Shown: piece after piece, positions 1 through 6,516 of the stretch
Position numbering within the stretch: the first letter of the stretch is position 1
How the letters are laid out: each line of letters opens with the position of its first letter
Origin: Pseudomonadota bacterium
Lineage (GTDB): Bacteria > Pseudomonadota > Gammaproteobacteria > Burkholderiales > Rhodocyclaceae
Assembly (NCBI GenBank): GCA_030917225.1
Contig: JAUPVD010000009.1
Coordinates: 1 to 9,678 of the forward strand
DNA: 9,678 nucleotides
Direction of reading: 5' to 3'
Made by a program: the position numbers and the translations under genes
The notes under the pieces: generated by a model
Databases searched by the model: none
What the model saw: only the letters and a program-made list of their open reading frames with translations
What the model was told of the DNA's origin: nothing

Positions 1-1821
1 GCCGAGAATCGTGTCGTTGGCGATGAAGGTTTCGCCGTTCTCGGCGATCTGGCCTTCCACCACCGGGTGACGGCCGCCTTCGATGCGAAGCCCCGGCTCG
101 GTCGAAAACTCCGGGCGGCGGTAGTCACGGTTCATCGCCACTTCGGCAAAGGCGGCCAGCATGTCGAGCAGGGCCACGGCGCGGGCGACTTCGAGCAGGC
201 GCGCCACCTCGGGCTGCAGCGCCTCCAGCACCGCTTCGTAAAGCAGCTTTTCGCGGGCCAGTGCGCGGTCCTGCGCCGACAGCGCCTTGTCCTCGAAGGC
301 TTTCAGTTCGGGGGTGATGTAGCGCTCGGCGTTCTTCAGCGTCTGCCGGCGGCGGTAGTCTTCCGGGATGCGCTCGACGTTGGCGTGGGTGACTTCGATA
401 TAGAAACCATGCACCCGGTTGTATTCCACCTTCAGGCTGCTGATGCCGGTACGCTCGCGTTCGCGCGCTTCCAGCGCGACCAGGAAGTCGCCGCAGTTGT
501 CCTGGATGCCGCGCAACTCGTCGAGGTCGGCATCGTAGCCGTTGGCGATGACGCCGCCGTCGCGCAGGTTGGTCGAAGGTTCCGGGGCAATGGCGCGGGT
601 CAGCAGCGCAAGCACGGCGGCCGGGGTTTCCAGTTGCTGGTGCAGTTCTTGCAGCAGCGGTGCGCTACTGGCAAGCAGCGGCGCGCGCAGCGCATCGAGC
701 CGGCCAAGGCTGCTGCACAGCCCGGACAAGTCGCGCGGGCGGGCGCTCTGCAAGGCGATGCGGCCGGTGATGCGCTCGATATCGGCCATGCCTTTCAGTG
801 CGTCGCGCACGGCATGCATCGCCTGGCCGGCATCGTCGAGCAGCGATTCGACGGCCGCATGGCGGGCGCTGGGAATCGCGCGGTCGCGCAGCGGGTGGTG
901 CAGCGCGTGTTGCAGACAGCGTGAGCCCATCGAGGTGATGCAGCGGTCGATCAGCGACCACAGCGTCGGCTCGGGCTGGCCGCGCAGCGTCTCGGTCAGC
1001 TCCAGGTTGCGCCGGGTGGCAGCGTCGAGACCGATATAGGTGCTCTCGCGCTCGATGACGATGGCGCGCACATGCGCCAGATCGCGAGCCTGCGTGGCCT
1101 GGGCATAGCGCATCAGGGCACCGGCGGCGGCAATTTCGGGGCCGGCATCCTCGACGCCGAAACCGGCCAGCGAGGCGACGGCAAAGCGCGCGCACAGGTC
1201 GCGTTCGGCGGCCTCGCTGTCGAAATGCCAGTCCGGCCGGCGCGTCTGTGCGGCAGAAGGTGTGAAGGGCAGGGCCAGCGAATCCGGCAGTACGATCTCG
1301 GCCGGGCGAATGCGTTCCAGCGCCGCCGCCAGGCGCTCGTTGGCGATCTCGGCGGCACGCAGCTCACCGCTGGCCAGATTCAGCCAGGCCAGGCCACTGC
1401 TGTAGCGGGCCGGCGCAATGGCCAGCAGCAGCGTTTCCCGCTTCTCGTCGAGCAGCGCCGCATCGGTCAGCGTGCCCGGCGTGACAATGCGCGCCACCGC
1501 GCGCTCGACCGGCCCCTTGCTGGTGGCCGGGTCGCCGATCTGCTCGCAGATGACCACCGATTCGCCGAGCTTGACCAGCTTGGCGAGGTACTGCTCGGCA
1601 GCGTGGAAAGGCACACCGCACATCTTGATCGGCATGCCCGCCGTCTGCCCGCGCGTGGTCAGCGTAATGTCGAGCAGCCGTGCGGCCTTCTCGGCATCCT
1701 CGAAGAACAGCTCGTAGAAATCACCCATACGATAGAAAAGCAGCGTCTCCGGGTGGTTGGCTTTGAGCCGGAGATACTGCTGCATCATCGGGGTGTGCTT
1801 GGTGAAATCGGTGTCGGACAT
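1..1821 (-). CDS. mutS: DNA mismatch repair protein MutS, C-terminal part cut off by window edge
   Basis: MutS recognises base mismatches and small loops in newly replicated DNA and recruits MutL. The open frame gives 607 residues from an ATG at 1819-1821 and leaves the window without a stop. It starts [20 protein letters not shown], close to the usual MutS N-terminus. The mismatch-binding motif GDFYELF is at residues 33-39 (the Phe-x-Glu pair is F35/E37). The connector, lever and clamp regions follow, with [11 protein letters not shown] in the core and HGFYIEV near residue 475. The visible part ends at ANDTILG, shortly before the expected Walker A motif, so the ATPase domain lies outside. 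No frameshift was seen where the frame was checked. No Shine-Dalgarno is evident before the ATG, which lies 21 bp after the stop of the upstream nucleotidyltransferase gene. mutS may therefore be partly expressed by read-through from that cassette. Identification is very secure. Confidence 0.97.
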   Translation of the reverse strand, partial: MSDTDFTKHTPMMQQYLRLKANHPETLLFYRMGDFYELFFEDAEKAARLLDITLTTRGQTAGMPIKMCGVPFHAAEQYLAKLVKLGESVVICEQIGDPATSKGPVERAVARIVTPGTLTDAALLDEKRETLLLAIAPARYSSGLAWLNLASGELRAAEIANERLAAALERIRPAEIVLPDSLALPFTPSAAQTRRPDWHFDSEAAERDLCARFAVASLAGFGVEDAGPEIAAAGALMRYAQATQARDLAHVRAIVIERESTYIGLDAATRRNLELTETLRGQPEPTLWSLIDRCITSMGSRCLQHALHHPLRDRAIPSARHAAVESLLDDAGQAMHAVRDALKGMADIERITGRIALQSARPRDLSGLCSSLGRLDALRAPLLASSAPLLQELHQQLETPAAVLALLTRAIAPEPSTNLRDGGVIANGYDADLDELRGIQDNCGDFLVALEARERERTGISSLKVEYNRVHGFYIEVTHANVERIPEDYRRRQTLKNAERYITPELKAFEDKALSAQDRALAREKLLYEAVLEALQPEVARLLEVARAVALLDMLAAFAEVAMNRDYRRPEFSTEPGLRIEGGRHPVVEGQIAENGETFIANDTILG

Positions 1822-1842
1822 CGTATTTTCAGAGTGTTGAGT

Positions 1843-2547
1843 TCAGGCGAGTTGCGCCAGCCGGCGCAGTTTTTCTTCAAGTTCCGGGGCGCGTTCCTGG
1901 CTCGCTGCATCACCCGGCAGATGGCCGGGAAGCGATTCAATGAAGGCCGGCGAGGTCAGTAGACCAATGAATCGTTCGCTCAGGTAACCGCGTAATTCCT
2001 GTGGGCTGGCGCGGCATTCGTCGATTAACGCATCTCGTCCGTCAAGCACCGAAACCAGATCGCCGAGGTCGTGGCTGAACAGGTAGTCATTGTTGCCGCG
2101 CCCCGAAAAGGCCTCCAGCTTGGTGGCGAGGAAAACCGGGGCCGGCACCAGGCGGATTACCGTGCCAGTTGGCAGGATGGCTGGTTGAGCGGTTTGTAGC
2201 GCAAGCGGATACCAGCGGTTCGAGAAACCGAGAATCTTGTCCAGCGTCGGCATTACATCGACGGCGACGGACCCTACACGCCAGCGGCAGATTGGTGCGG
2301 CGGGCGTCATATCCTGTACGAAGCCACGTTCGCGTAGCGCCTGTTCGACCCGGTGGTAATCGGCCAGCACGGCGGCGTGCACGATCAGGTCCACGTCCTC
2401 CGTCGGGCGGATCGCCGGCAGTGCAGGGTCGGTGATGAGCAGACCGGCGACGGCGCCGCCGACGAAGACAAATTCGTCGCGCAGGCCTTCGCCAAGCCGG
2501 TCGGCAACCAGTTCCAGCAGCACGACATTCGGGTCGTTCGGGTTCAT
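1843..2547 (-). CDS. AbiEii-like nucleotidyltransferase, putative toxin of an HTH/NTase pair
   Basis: A 234-residue protein with the signature of the DNA polymerase beta-type nucleotidyltransferase fold. GG at residues 30-31 (FVGGAVAGLL) is followed by the metal-binding pair D51 and D53 in RPTEDVDLIV. A third acidic residue, D97, sits in VAVDVMPT. An AbiEii-like C-terminal motif has K143 in ATKLEAFSGRG and HDLGDLVSVLDGRD at 159-172. All catalytic positions look intact. In known relatives (AbiEii, MenT) such enzymes transfer nucleotides, for example to tRNA, and arrest growth; the substrate here is unknown. The start codon overlaps the stop of the upstream HTH gene (ATGA at 2544-2547) and has no Shine-Dalgarno, implying translational coupling, as is usual for toxin-antitoxin pairs. 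No signal peptide or membrane segment is visible. It could instead be a housekeeping NTase of unknown role. The fold is secure, the toxin role is inferred. Confidence 0.8.
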   Translation of the reverse strand: MNPNDPNVVLLELVADRLGEGLRDEFVFVGGAVAGLLITDPALPAIRPTEDVDLIVHAAVLADYHRVEQALRERGFVQDMTPAAPICRWRVGSVAVDVMPTLDKILGFSNRWYPLALQTAQPAILPTGTVIRLVPAPVFLATKLEAFSGRGNNDYLFSHDLGDLVSVLDGRDALIDECRASPQELRGYLSERFIGLLTSPAFIESLPGHLPGDAASQERAPELEEKLRRLAQLA

Positions 2548-3098
2548 GCCGTTGGTGCTTGTAGCCGTTCGTTCAACAACTCAATGGCAATGGCCCGTTC
2601 GCGCGCGCTACCGCCGCGCACGGCGTCGAATAGCACCAGCAGTTCGTAGAGCGCCGGGTTGCGGGTGGCCGCCTCGGGTACGCTGGGGTAGAGCGGGTAG
2701 AAAGCCATGCCGCGTACCGTGCCGTGCTTGTGCGGCCACACCGGCGCCGGTTCGGCCGGCTGCACGATCTTCTCCAGCAGTGGCGGCGCGGCGTAGCCGG
2801 TGGGCATGCCGCGCGTCATCTCGCCGCGCGTGGCCGGGAAGGAGTAACGCGCGCCATGCTGCAGGAAAAGCCTGAGCGCTTCGCGCACCACGCTGGCCTT
2901 GCCGCTGGCGTCCTTGCGGGCGAGTTGCGCACGCAAGGCGCGTTCGATTCCGGCGTGGACTTCCGAAGCGGTCATGCCGAGTTCGGCCGCCAGTACGGCA
3001 TAGGTGGGTGGTGGGCCATTTTCAAGCGCGAGGCGGAGCAAGACCACCAGATCCTGCGGGCGCAGAACAAGCTGAGGGTTTGATTTTGGTCGGGGCAT
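2544..3098 (-). CDS. HTH-type regulator, putative antitoxin partner of the AbiEii-like NTase
   Basis: A 184-residue soluble protein that I cannot place in a named family. Residues about 12-62 look like a winged-helix DNA-binding domain: a first helix (QDLVVLLRLAL), then TYAVLAAELGMTASEVHAGI (32-51), which reads as a helix-turn-helix, then a further helix and a charged wing. The rest (about 85-184) has a conserved-looking proline- and aromatic-rich stretch (MAFYPLYPSVPEAA, 131-144) and a C-terminal helical part. The ATG at 3096-3098 is chosen over the one at 3108-3110 for two reasons: GGAAG lies 5 nt upstream, and the predicted transcript starts near 3125, leaving a 27-nt leader. The upstream ATG lies in the palindromic operator and has no ribosome site. 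Its position as first gene, overlapping the NTase gene, with operators at its promoter, suggests an autoregulating antitoxin or repressor. DNA binding is likely, antitoxin function is inference. Confidence 0.75.
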   Translation of the reverse strand: MPRPKSNPQLVLRPQDLVVLLRLALENGPPPTYAVLAAELGMTASEVHAGIERALRAQLARKDASGKASVVREALRLFLQHGARYSFPATRGEMTRGMPTGYAAPPLLEKIVQPAEPAPVWPHKHGTVRGMAFYPLYPSVPEAATRNPALYELLVLFDAVRGGSARERAIAIELLNERLQAPTA

Positions 3099-3103
3099 GG
3101 CGG

Positions 3104-3108
3104 CTTCC
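3104..3108 (-). promoter_or_regulatory. Ribosome binding site deciding the HTH gene start
   Basis: On the minus strand GGAAG lies 5 nt before the ATG at 3096-3098. The alternative in-frame ATG at 3108-3110 is preceded only by palindrome sequence without any purine-rich ribosome site. This favours the 184-residue product over a 188-residue one. Confidence 0.6.
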
Positions 3109-3136
3109 ATATTCGCTATTCGCGAATAGCGAATAT
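3109..3136. promoter_or_regulatory. Perfect 28-bp palindrome, operator O1 of the HTH/NTase cassette
   Basis: Each arm reads ATATTCGCTATTCG to the centre between 3122 and 3123, with no mismatch. It contains four copies of one hexamer: ATTCGC at 3111 and 3118, and its reverse complement GCGAAT at 3122 and 3129. It covers nearly all of the -10 hexamer and the predicted transcription start of the HTH gene, so a bound protein would block RNA polymerase. The most likely binder is the HTH protein encoded immediately downstream. As RNA the downstream part could only form half the hairpin, so a DNA operator is more likely than a terminator. The palindrome is certain, its role is inferred. Confidence 0.85.
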
Positions 3137-3160
3137 ATGAAAATAGTTATTTAAAGTCAA
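3132..3160 (-). promoter_or_regulatory. Sigma70 promoter of the HTH/NTase cassette
   Basis: On the minus strand, TTGACT (-35, at 3155-3160) and TATATT (-10, at 3132-3137) are separated by exactly 17 bp of AT-rich sequence. This is close to the sigma70 consensus at optimal spacing. The expected start point is near 3125, inside palindrome O1, giving a leader of about 27 nt to the ATG at 3098. A promoter this strong directly under an operator fits a tightly autorepressed operon. It could also supply transcripts reaching mutS. Confidence 0.75.
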
Positions 3161-3182
3161 TTGCTTGATTATTAACTTCTTG

Positions 3183-3199
3183 ATTCGCGAATTGCGAAT
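3183..3199. promoter_or_regulatory. Upstream operator copy O2 (17-bp partial repeat of O1)
   Basis: The sequence ATTCGCGAATTGCGAAT matches 3118-3134 inside O1 at 16 of 17 positions, 65 bp away in the same orientation. It carries three of the four hexamers of O1 with identical spacing. It lies about 23 bp upstream of the -35 element. This is what a second binding site for the same dimeric or tetrameric protein would look like, possibly for cooperative or looping repression. The repeat is seen directly, the regulatory role is inferred. Confidence 0.7.
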
Positions 3200-3308
3200 G
3201 GCAGGTATGGGTAACCAGGATAATCTGCCGGATGTGCCGCCGCCGCAGGAAGCATGGCGAGTCCCGCCGACACCAATGTGGCGAGGCGGAGAGGAGATAC
3301 AGGAATAG

Positions 3309-3336
3309 GCGCCGGATCGATGAATTCATCCGGCGC
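3309..3336. terminator. Stem-loop downstream of suhB, possible terminator
   Basis: GCGCCGGAT at 3309-3317 pairs perfectly with ATCCGGCGC at 3328-3336: a 9-bp GC-rich stem with a 10-nt loop, 36 bp beyond the suhB stop. On the minus strand the following bases are pyrimidine-rich (CTATTCCTGTATCTCC) but lack a true T-run, so it is at best a weak intrinsic terminator or an mRNA 3'-end stabiliser. It lies between suhB and the cassette promoter, where insulation of the two minus-strand units would be expected. Confidence 0.4.
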
Positions 3337-3372
3337 AGGTTGCGAGCGCTGCTAGTGCAGCAAATGGCCGGT

Positions 3373-4176
3373 TCAGGCCGGGAGCGCGGGCGTCTTGTGC
3401 GACTGGATCACCTGCATCAGCGGTGAGAAGATTTTCGGGCTGCCGGCGACCAGGTTGCCGGAGTCGAGATACTTCGATTCGCCGGCCAGGTCGGAGACGA
3501 GGCCGCCGGCTTCGGTGATGAGCAGGGTGCCGGCCGCCATGTCCCATGGCGACAGGCCGAATTCCCAGAAGCCGTCGAGGCGGCCGCAGGCCACCCAGGC
3601 CAGATCCAGCGCTGCAGCGCCGGGGCGGCGCATGCCGGCGGTCTTGCCGGTCAGTTCCTTGAAGATGGCCAGATAGGTGTCCACATGGTCGAGCACGCGG
3701 AAGGGGAAGCCGGTGCCGATCAAGGCACCTTCCAGTTTGATGCGCTTCGACACGCGGATACGGCGATCATTGAGGAATGCACCACGGCCCTTGCTGGCGG
3801 TGAACAACTCGTTGCGCTCGGGGTCGTAAACTACGGCCTGAGTGACATTGCCGTTGTGTGCCAGTGCGATCGAAACTGCGTACTGCGGGAAACCGTGGAT
3901 GAAGTTGGTGGTGCCGTCCAGCGGGTCGATGATCCACTGGTATTCAGCCTGCGAAGGGCCTGAGGCTCCGGACTCTTCTGCTAAAATCGAATGATTCGGA
4001 TAAGCCTCGCGCAGCACTTCAATAATGGCGGCTTCGGCGGCCTTGTCGACCTCGGTGACGAAATCGCTCTGGCGCTTGGTGGTGACCTTCAGCAGGTCCA
4101 CGTCAAGCGAGGCACGGGAGATGATCTGGCCGGCGCGACGCGCGGCCTTGACGGCGATATTGAGTGCTGGATGCAT
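3373..4176 (-). CDS. suhB: Inositol-1-monophosphatase family protein SuhB
   Basis: A magnesium-dependent, lithium-sensitive-type phosphatase that cleaves inositol-1-phosphate and related sugar phosphates. In E. coli SuhB also joins the rRNA antitermination complex; whether it does so here is not shown. At 267 residues it has the same length as the E. coli protein. The family motifs are all present: E67 in LAEESG, the metal site DPLDGTTNF at 84-92, the helix [17 protein letters not shown] at 183-199 (including the family arginine), and the second metal motif [15 protein letters not shown] at 211-225 with D212. The ATG at 4174-4176 gives a start like other SuhB proteins ([16 protein letters not shown]), though the ribosome site is poor. 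It is divergent from trmJ across 94 bp, an arrangement widespread in beta- and gammaproteobacteria. Identification is secure. Confidence 0.96.
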   Translation of the reverse strand: MHPALNIAVKAARRAGQIISRASLDVDLLKVTTKRQSDFVTEVDKAAEAAIIEVLREAYPNHSILAEESGASGPSQAEYQWIIDPLDGTTNFIHGFPQYAVSIALAHNGNVTQAVVYDPERNELFTASKGRGAFLNDRRIRVSKRIKLEGALIGTGFPFRVLDHVDTYLAIFKELTGKTAGMRRPGAAALDLAWVACGRLDGFWEFGLSPWDMAAGTLLITEAGGLVSDLAGESKYLDSGNLVAGSPKIFSPLMQVIQSHKTPALPA

Positions 4177-4270
4177 GGCTTTGTAAAGAACTTGTCGGGC
4201 GGAGTGGGTACGGAGAACTATGCAACGTACCGCGCCGCCCGAATCATTTTGACGGATCGCGCATTTTACT

Positions 4271-5104
4271 ATGAACCTGGCTCAAGCGCCGAATCAAACA
4301 TCCCAAACGCCGGAAACTCCTGCGGCGCTTCTCGGGCGCGTGCGCATCGTGCTTTGCCGCACCAGCCATCCCGGTAACATCGGGGCGGCCGCGCGGGCCA
4401 TGAAGGCGATGGGGCTGACCCGGCTCTACCTCGTTCAGCCACTCTGTGCGGTTGACGAGGTGGCTGCGGCGCGGGCGGCAGGGGCCGACGATGTGCTGGC
4501 TGCTGCGCCAGTGTGTGCGTCGCTCGACGAGGCGCTGGCCGGTTGCGTCGAAGCAGTAGCGCTCTCGGCGCGCCTGCGCGATCTCGGTCCGGTCGCCGTG
4601 GGTGTGCGCGAGGCGGTGGGGCCGCTCCTGCAGCGGAGTGCCGAAGGCGATGTGGCGCTGGTGTTCGGCAACGAGAGCAGTGGCCTTTCCAACGACGAAT
4701 TGCAGCGCTGCCAGAAGGCTGTGACGATCCCGAGCAACCCTGATTTCAGCTCGCTCAACCTGGGCGCGGCCGTTCAGGTGATGGCCTATGAACTGCGCAT
4801 GGCAGCATTCGGCGGTCTGCCGCCGGCGTTGGCCACGCCGGCGACCCCGTTCAGTTCGGCGCCGGCCGCCCTGGATGAGGTCGAGCGCTTCTATGTACAT
4901 CTGGAACGCGTGCTGGCCACAACCGGTTTTCACGATCCCGCGCGGCCACGTCGGCTGATGCCAAAACTGCGTCGGCTGTTCGGGCGCGCTGCGCTGGAGA
5001 AGGATGAAATCAATATTCTCCGCGGTATTCTGGATTCGATCGAGAAGCCGACAGGGCCGCGCTGGCGCGGTACCGGCGCCGATATTGAACCGATAGAAAA
5101 ATAG
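4271..5104 (+). CDS. trmJ: tRNA (cytidine/uridine-2'-O-)-methyltransferase TrmJ
   Basis: A SPOUT-class methyltransferase that uses S-adenosylmethionine to 2'-O-methylate position 32 of several tRNAs, in the cytoplasm as a dimer. At 277 residues it is slightly longer than the E. coli enzyme because of a polar N-terminal stretch (1-22). The three SPOUT motifs are clear: [15 protein letters not shown] at 31-45, [14 protein letters not shown] at 131-144, and a knot motif at 153-175 containing [13 protein letters not shown]. In the second motif the usual GRE of characterised TrmJ proteins reads GNE (N134), closer to the TrmH subgroup. The ATG at 4271 has no clear Shine-Dalgarno, so the exact start is less certain than the function. 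It lies divergent from suhB and 56 bp before cysE, and may be cotranscribed with it. Its closeness to iscR is shared with many proteobacteria. Confidence 0.92.
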   Translation: MNLAQAPNQTSQTPETPAALLGRVRIVLCRTSHPGNIGAAARAMKAMGLTRLYLVQPLCAVDEVAAARAAGADDVLAAAPVCASLDEALAGCVEAVALSARLRDLGPVAVGVREAVGPLLQRSAEGDVALVFGNESSGLSNDELQRCQKAVTIPSNPDFSSLNLGAAVQVMAYELRMAAFGGLPPALATPATPFSSAPAALDEVERFYVHLERVLATTGFHDPARPRRLMPKLRRLFGRAALEKDEINILRGILDSIEKPTGPRWRGTGADIEPIEK

Positions 5105-5160
5105 TAGATCACATCACTCGGGTATTTTAAAATCCGGGGAAAGAAAACCAGGGAGCTTCC

Positions 5161-5913
5161 ATGTTTGCCCGTTTGCGCGAAGACATTCGCTCGGTATTCG
5201 ATCGTGATCCTGCAGCCCGCTCGGCATGGGAGGTGTTGACCTGCTATCCGGGTGTTCATGCGGCGTTTGCGCATCGATTTGCCCACTGGTTGTGGGGGCA
5301 TCGCCTGCGCTGGCTGGCGCGTTTCGTATCGCATCTGGCGCGCATGTTGACCGGTATCGAGATTCACCCCGGCGCAACGATCGGCCGGCGCTTCTTCATT
5401 GACCACGGCATGGGCGTGGTTATCGGCGAAACGGCCGTGATCGGCGACGGCGTCACGCTTTACCACGGCGTGACGCTCGGCGGAACCTCGTGGAACAAGG
5501 GCAAGCGCCATCCGACACTGGGTGATGGCGTGGTCATCGGTGCCGGGGCCAAGGTGCTTGGTCCGATCACTATTGGTGCCGGTGCCAAGGTTGGCTCGAA
5601 TGCCGTGGTGTTCAAGGATGTGCCGCCCAATGCGACGGCCGTTGGCAACCCCGCGCGCATCATCGACGGCGAGCAGGCGCAAAAGCGTGAGGAGAAGGCC
5701 GAGAAGATGGGCTTCTCGGCTTATGCCGTGGCTGCCGACATGGACGATCCGCTGGCAAAGGCCATTCACGGTCTGCTCGATCATGCGGTGGAAACTGACC
5801 GCCGGTTTGAACTCTTGCTCAGAAAGCTCGAAACGGCGGGAGTTTGTGTCGAGGGCGAGCTCGCCAACCTGGATAAGTTCGATCCGAAATACCTGGGCAA
5901 AATAGTTGACTAA
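5161..5913 (+). CDS. cysE: Serine O-acetyltransferase CysE
   Basis: CysE transfers acetyl from acetyl-CoA to L-serine, making the O-acetylserine that CysK/CysM converts to cysteine, the sulfur donor for the desulfurases encoded downstream. The 250-residue protein has a short N-terminal helical domain (1-65) and a left-handed beta-helix of hexapeptide repeats (about 66-165). It carries [11 protein letters not shown] at 81-91, YHGVTLGGT at 101-109 (catalytic-type His102), GNPARI at 162-167, and a charged C-terminal tail. It is shorter than E. coli CysE at the N-terminus, as in the Isc-linked CysE form of Pseudomonas and Azotobacter. The ATG is preceded by GGGAG at a suitable distance. Its stop codon lies inside the first IscR box, so cysE and the isc promoter are physically interlocked. 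The C-terminus ends in Asp, not the C-terminal Ile that mediates cysteine synthase complex formation in E. coli, so that complex may differ here. Confidence 0.95.
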   Translation: MFARLREDIRSVFDRDPAARSAWEVLTCYPGVHAAFAHRFAHWLWGHRLRWLARFVSHLARMLTGIEIHPGATIGRRFFIDHGMGVVIGETAVIGDGVTLYHGVTLGGTSWNKGKRHPTLGDGVVIGAGAKVLGPITIGAGAKVGSNAVVFKDVPPNATAVGNPARIIDGEQAQKREEKAEKMGFSAYAVAADMDDPLAKAIHGLLDHAVETDRRFELLLRKLETAGVCVEGELANLDKFDPKYLGKIVD

Positions 5914-5926
5914 TACAGTCGGTCTT
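5902..5926 (+). promoter_or_regulatory. IscR type 1 binding site, box 1
   Basis: The 25-bp element begins ATAGTTGACTAATACAGTC and fits the type 1 IscR consensus as I recall it (ATASYYGACT, then RWWWY, then AGTCRRSTAT) at 22 of 25 positions; the mismatches are all at the 3' edge. It overlaps the last codons and stop of cysE and contains the candidate -35 (TTGACT, 5906-5911) of the isc promoter. Type 1 sites bind [2Fe-2S]-IscR, which represses the operon when clusters are sufficient. Confidence 0.82.
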
Positions 5927-5935
5927 TATTATAGT
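5906..5935 (+). promoter_or_regulatory. Candidate isc operon promoter
   Basis: TTGACT at 5906-5911 and TATAGT at 5930-5935 are separated by 18 bp; both are close to sigma70 consensus. The -35 lies in IscR box 1 and the -10 runs into box 2, so IscR would occlude both. The start point would be near 5942, giving a leader of about 70 nt to iscR. Another TTGACT at 5935-5940 has no matching -10 at proper distance. The exact promoter needs start-site mapping. Confidence 0.55.
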
Positions 5936-5955
5936 TGACTAAACCTATCAAGTAT
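5931..5955 (+). promoter_or_regulatory. IscR type 1 binding site, box 2
   Basis: A second 25-bp element, starting ATAGTTGACT and ending TATCAAGTAT, also matches the type 1 consensus at 22 of 25 positions, with mismatches only in the central part. It is centred 29 bp from box 1, in the same orientation. It covers the predicted transcription start, so binding should block initiation. Two adjacent boxes ahead of iscR resemble the tandem sites at the E. coli iscR promoter. Confidence 0.82.
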
Positions 5956-6010
5956 TACGTGTCCTGAACTGTTCCATGTTCTGTATACGGTCTTAGCCTC
6001 TGGAGGCAAC

Positions 6011-6511
6011 ATGCGACTCACGACTAAAGGACGATTTGCCGTTACCGCCATGATTGATCTGGCCCTGCGTGGGCGCGAGGGGCCGGTGACGCTTGCTGCG
6101 ATCAGCGAGCGCCAGAAGATTTCGCTGTCCTATCTGGAACAGCTCTTCGGCAAGCTGCGGCGCTACCAGTTGGTGGAAAGCGTGCGCGGCCCCGGTGGCG
6201 GTTACTGTCTGGCGCGGTCGCTGGAGCAGATCTCGGTGGCCGACATCATCCGCGCCGTCGATGAGGCGCTCGATGCAACGCAGTGCGGCGGCAAGGAGAA
6301 CTGTCACGACGAGCACCGCTGCATGACCCACGACCTCTGGTCGACACTGAACCGGAAGATGTACGAATACCTGAGTTCGGTTTCGCTGCAGGATCTGGTG
6401 ACGAACAATGCGCACAAGGACGAGTACCAGGCCGTCACAGTCGTCGCACCGGTGAAGGATCAGCGACTGGGCCCCCGTCCGCGCGCCAAGATCATGGCTG
6501 TTTCGGCCTGA
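6011..6511 (+). CDS. iscR: Fe-S cluster-sensing transcriptional regulator IscR (Rrf2 family)
   Basis: IscR binds a [2Fe-2S] cluster and, depending on cluster status, represses the isc operon (type 1 sites) or controls other targets (type 2 sites). The 166-residue protein begins MRLTTKGRFAVTAMIDLAL, the canonical Rrf2 winged-helix start, with the recognition region around ISLSYLEQLFGKLR (37-50) and the wing VRGPGGGYCLAR (58-69). The cluster ligands C92, C98, C104 and H107 are all present at the same numbers as in E. coli. The ATG at 6011 is preceded by a strong GGAGG (6002-6006). It is the first gene of the isc transcript, directly after two type 1 IscR boxes, so autorepression is expected. 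The C-terminal tail is rich in basic residues and slightly different from E. coli. Identification is secure. Confidence 0.97.
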   Translation: MRLTTKGRFAVTAMIDLALRGREGPVTLAAISERQKISLSYLEQLFGKLRRYQLVESVRGPGGGYCLARSLEQISVADIIRAVDEALDATQCGGKENCHDEHRCMTHDLWSTLNRKMYEYLSSVSLQDLVTNNAHKDEYQAVTVVAPVKDQRLGPRPRAKIMAVSA

Positions 6512-6516
6512 ACATC

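Noticed and set aside
67..924. Long plus-strand frame opposite mutS (285 codons)
   Set aside because: It is antisense to a clear MutS coding frame. Its low-complexity, His/Gln/Arg-rich translation is typical of a shadow frame in GC-rich DNA.
3147..3329. A 60-codon minus-strand frame between suhB and the cassette
   Set aside because: It starts inside the hairpin, has no ribosome site, spans the operator O2 and promoter -35, and has no recognisable features.
4177..4270. Possible promoter TTGACG (4249-4254) with a TATGAA-like -10 at the trmJ start
   Set aside because: The spacing is 15 bp and the -10 overlaps the ATG, so it would give a leaderless or truncated transcript. No confident promoter for either suhB or trmJ could be called in this 94-bp gap.
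6283..6516. Upstream extension of the first desulfurase frame into iscR
   Set aside because: The extension runs through iscR in another frame and has no desulfurase character; the family N-terminus begins at the ATG at 6517.
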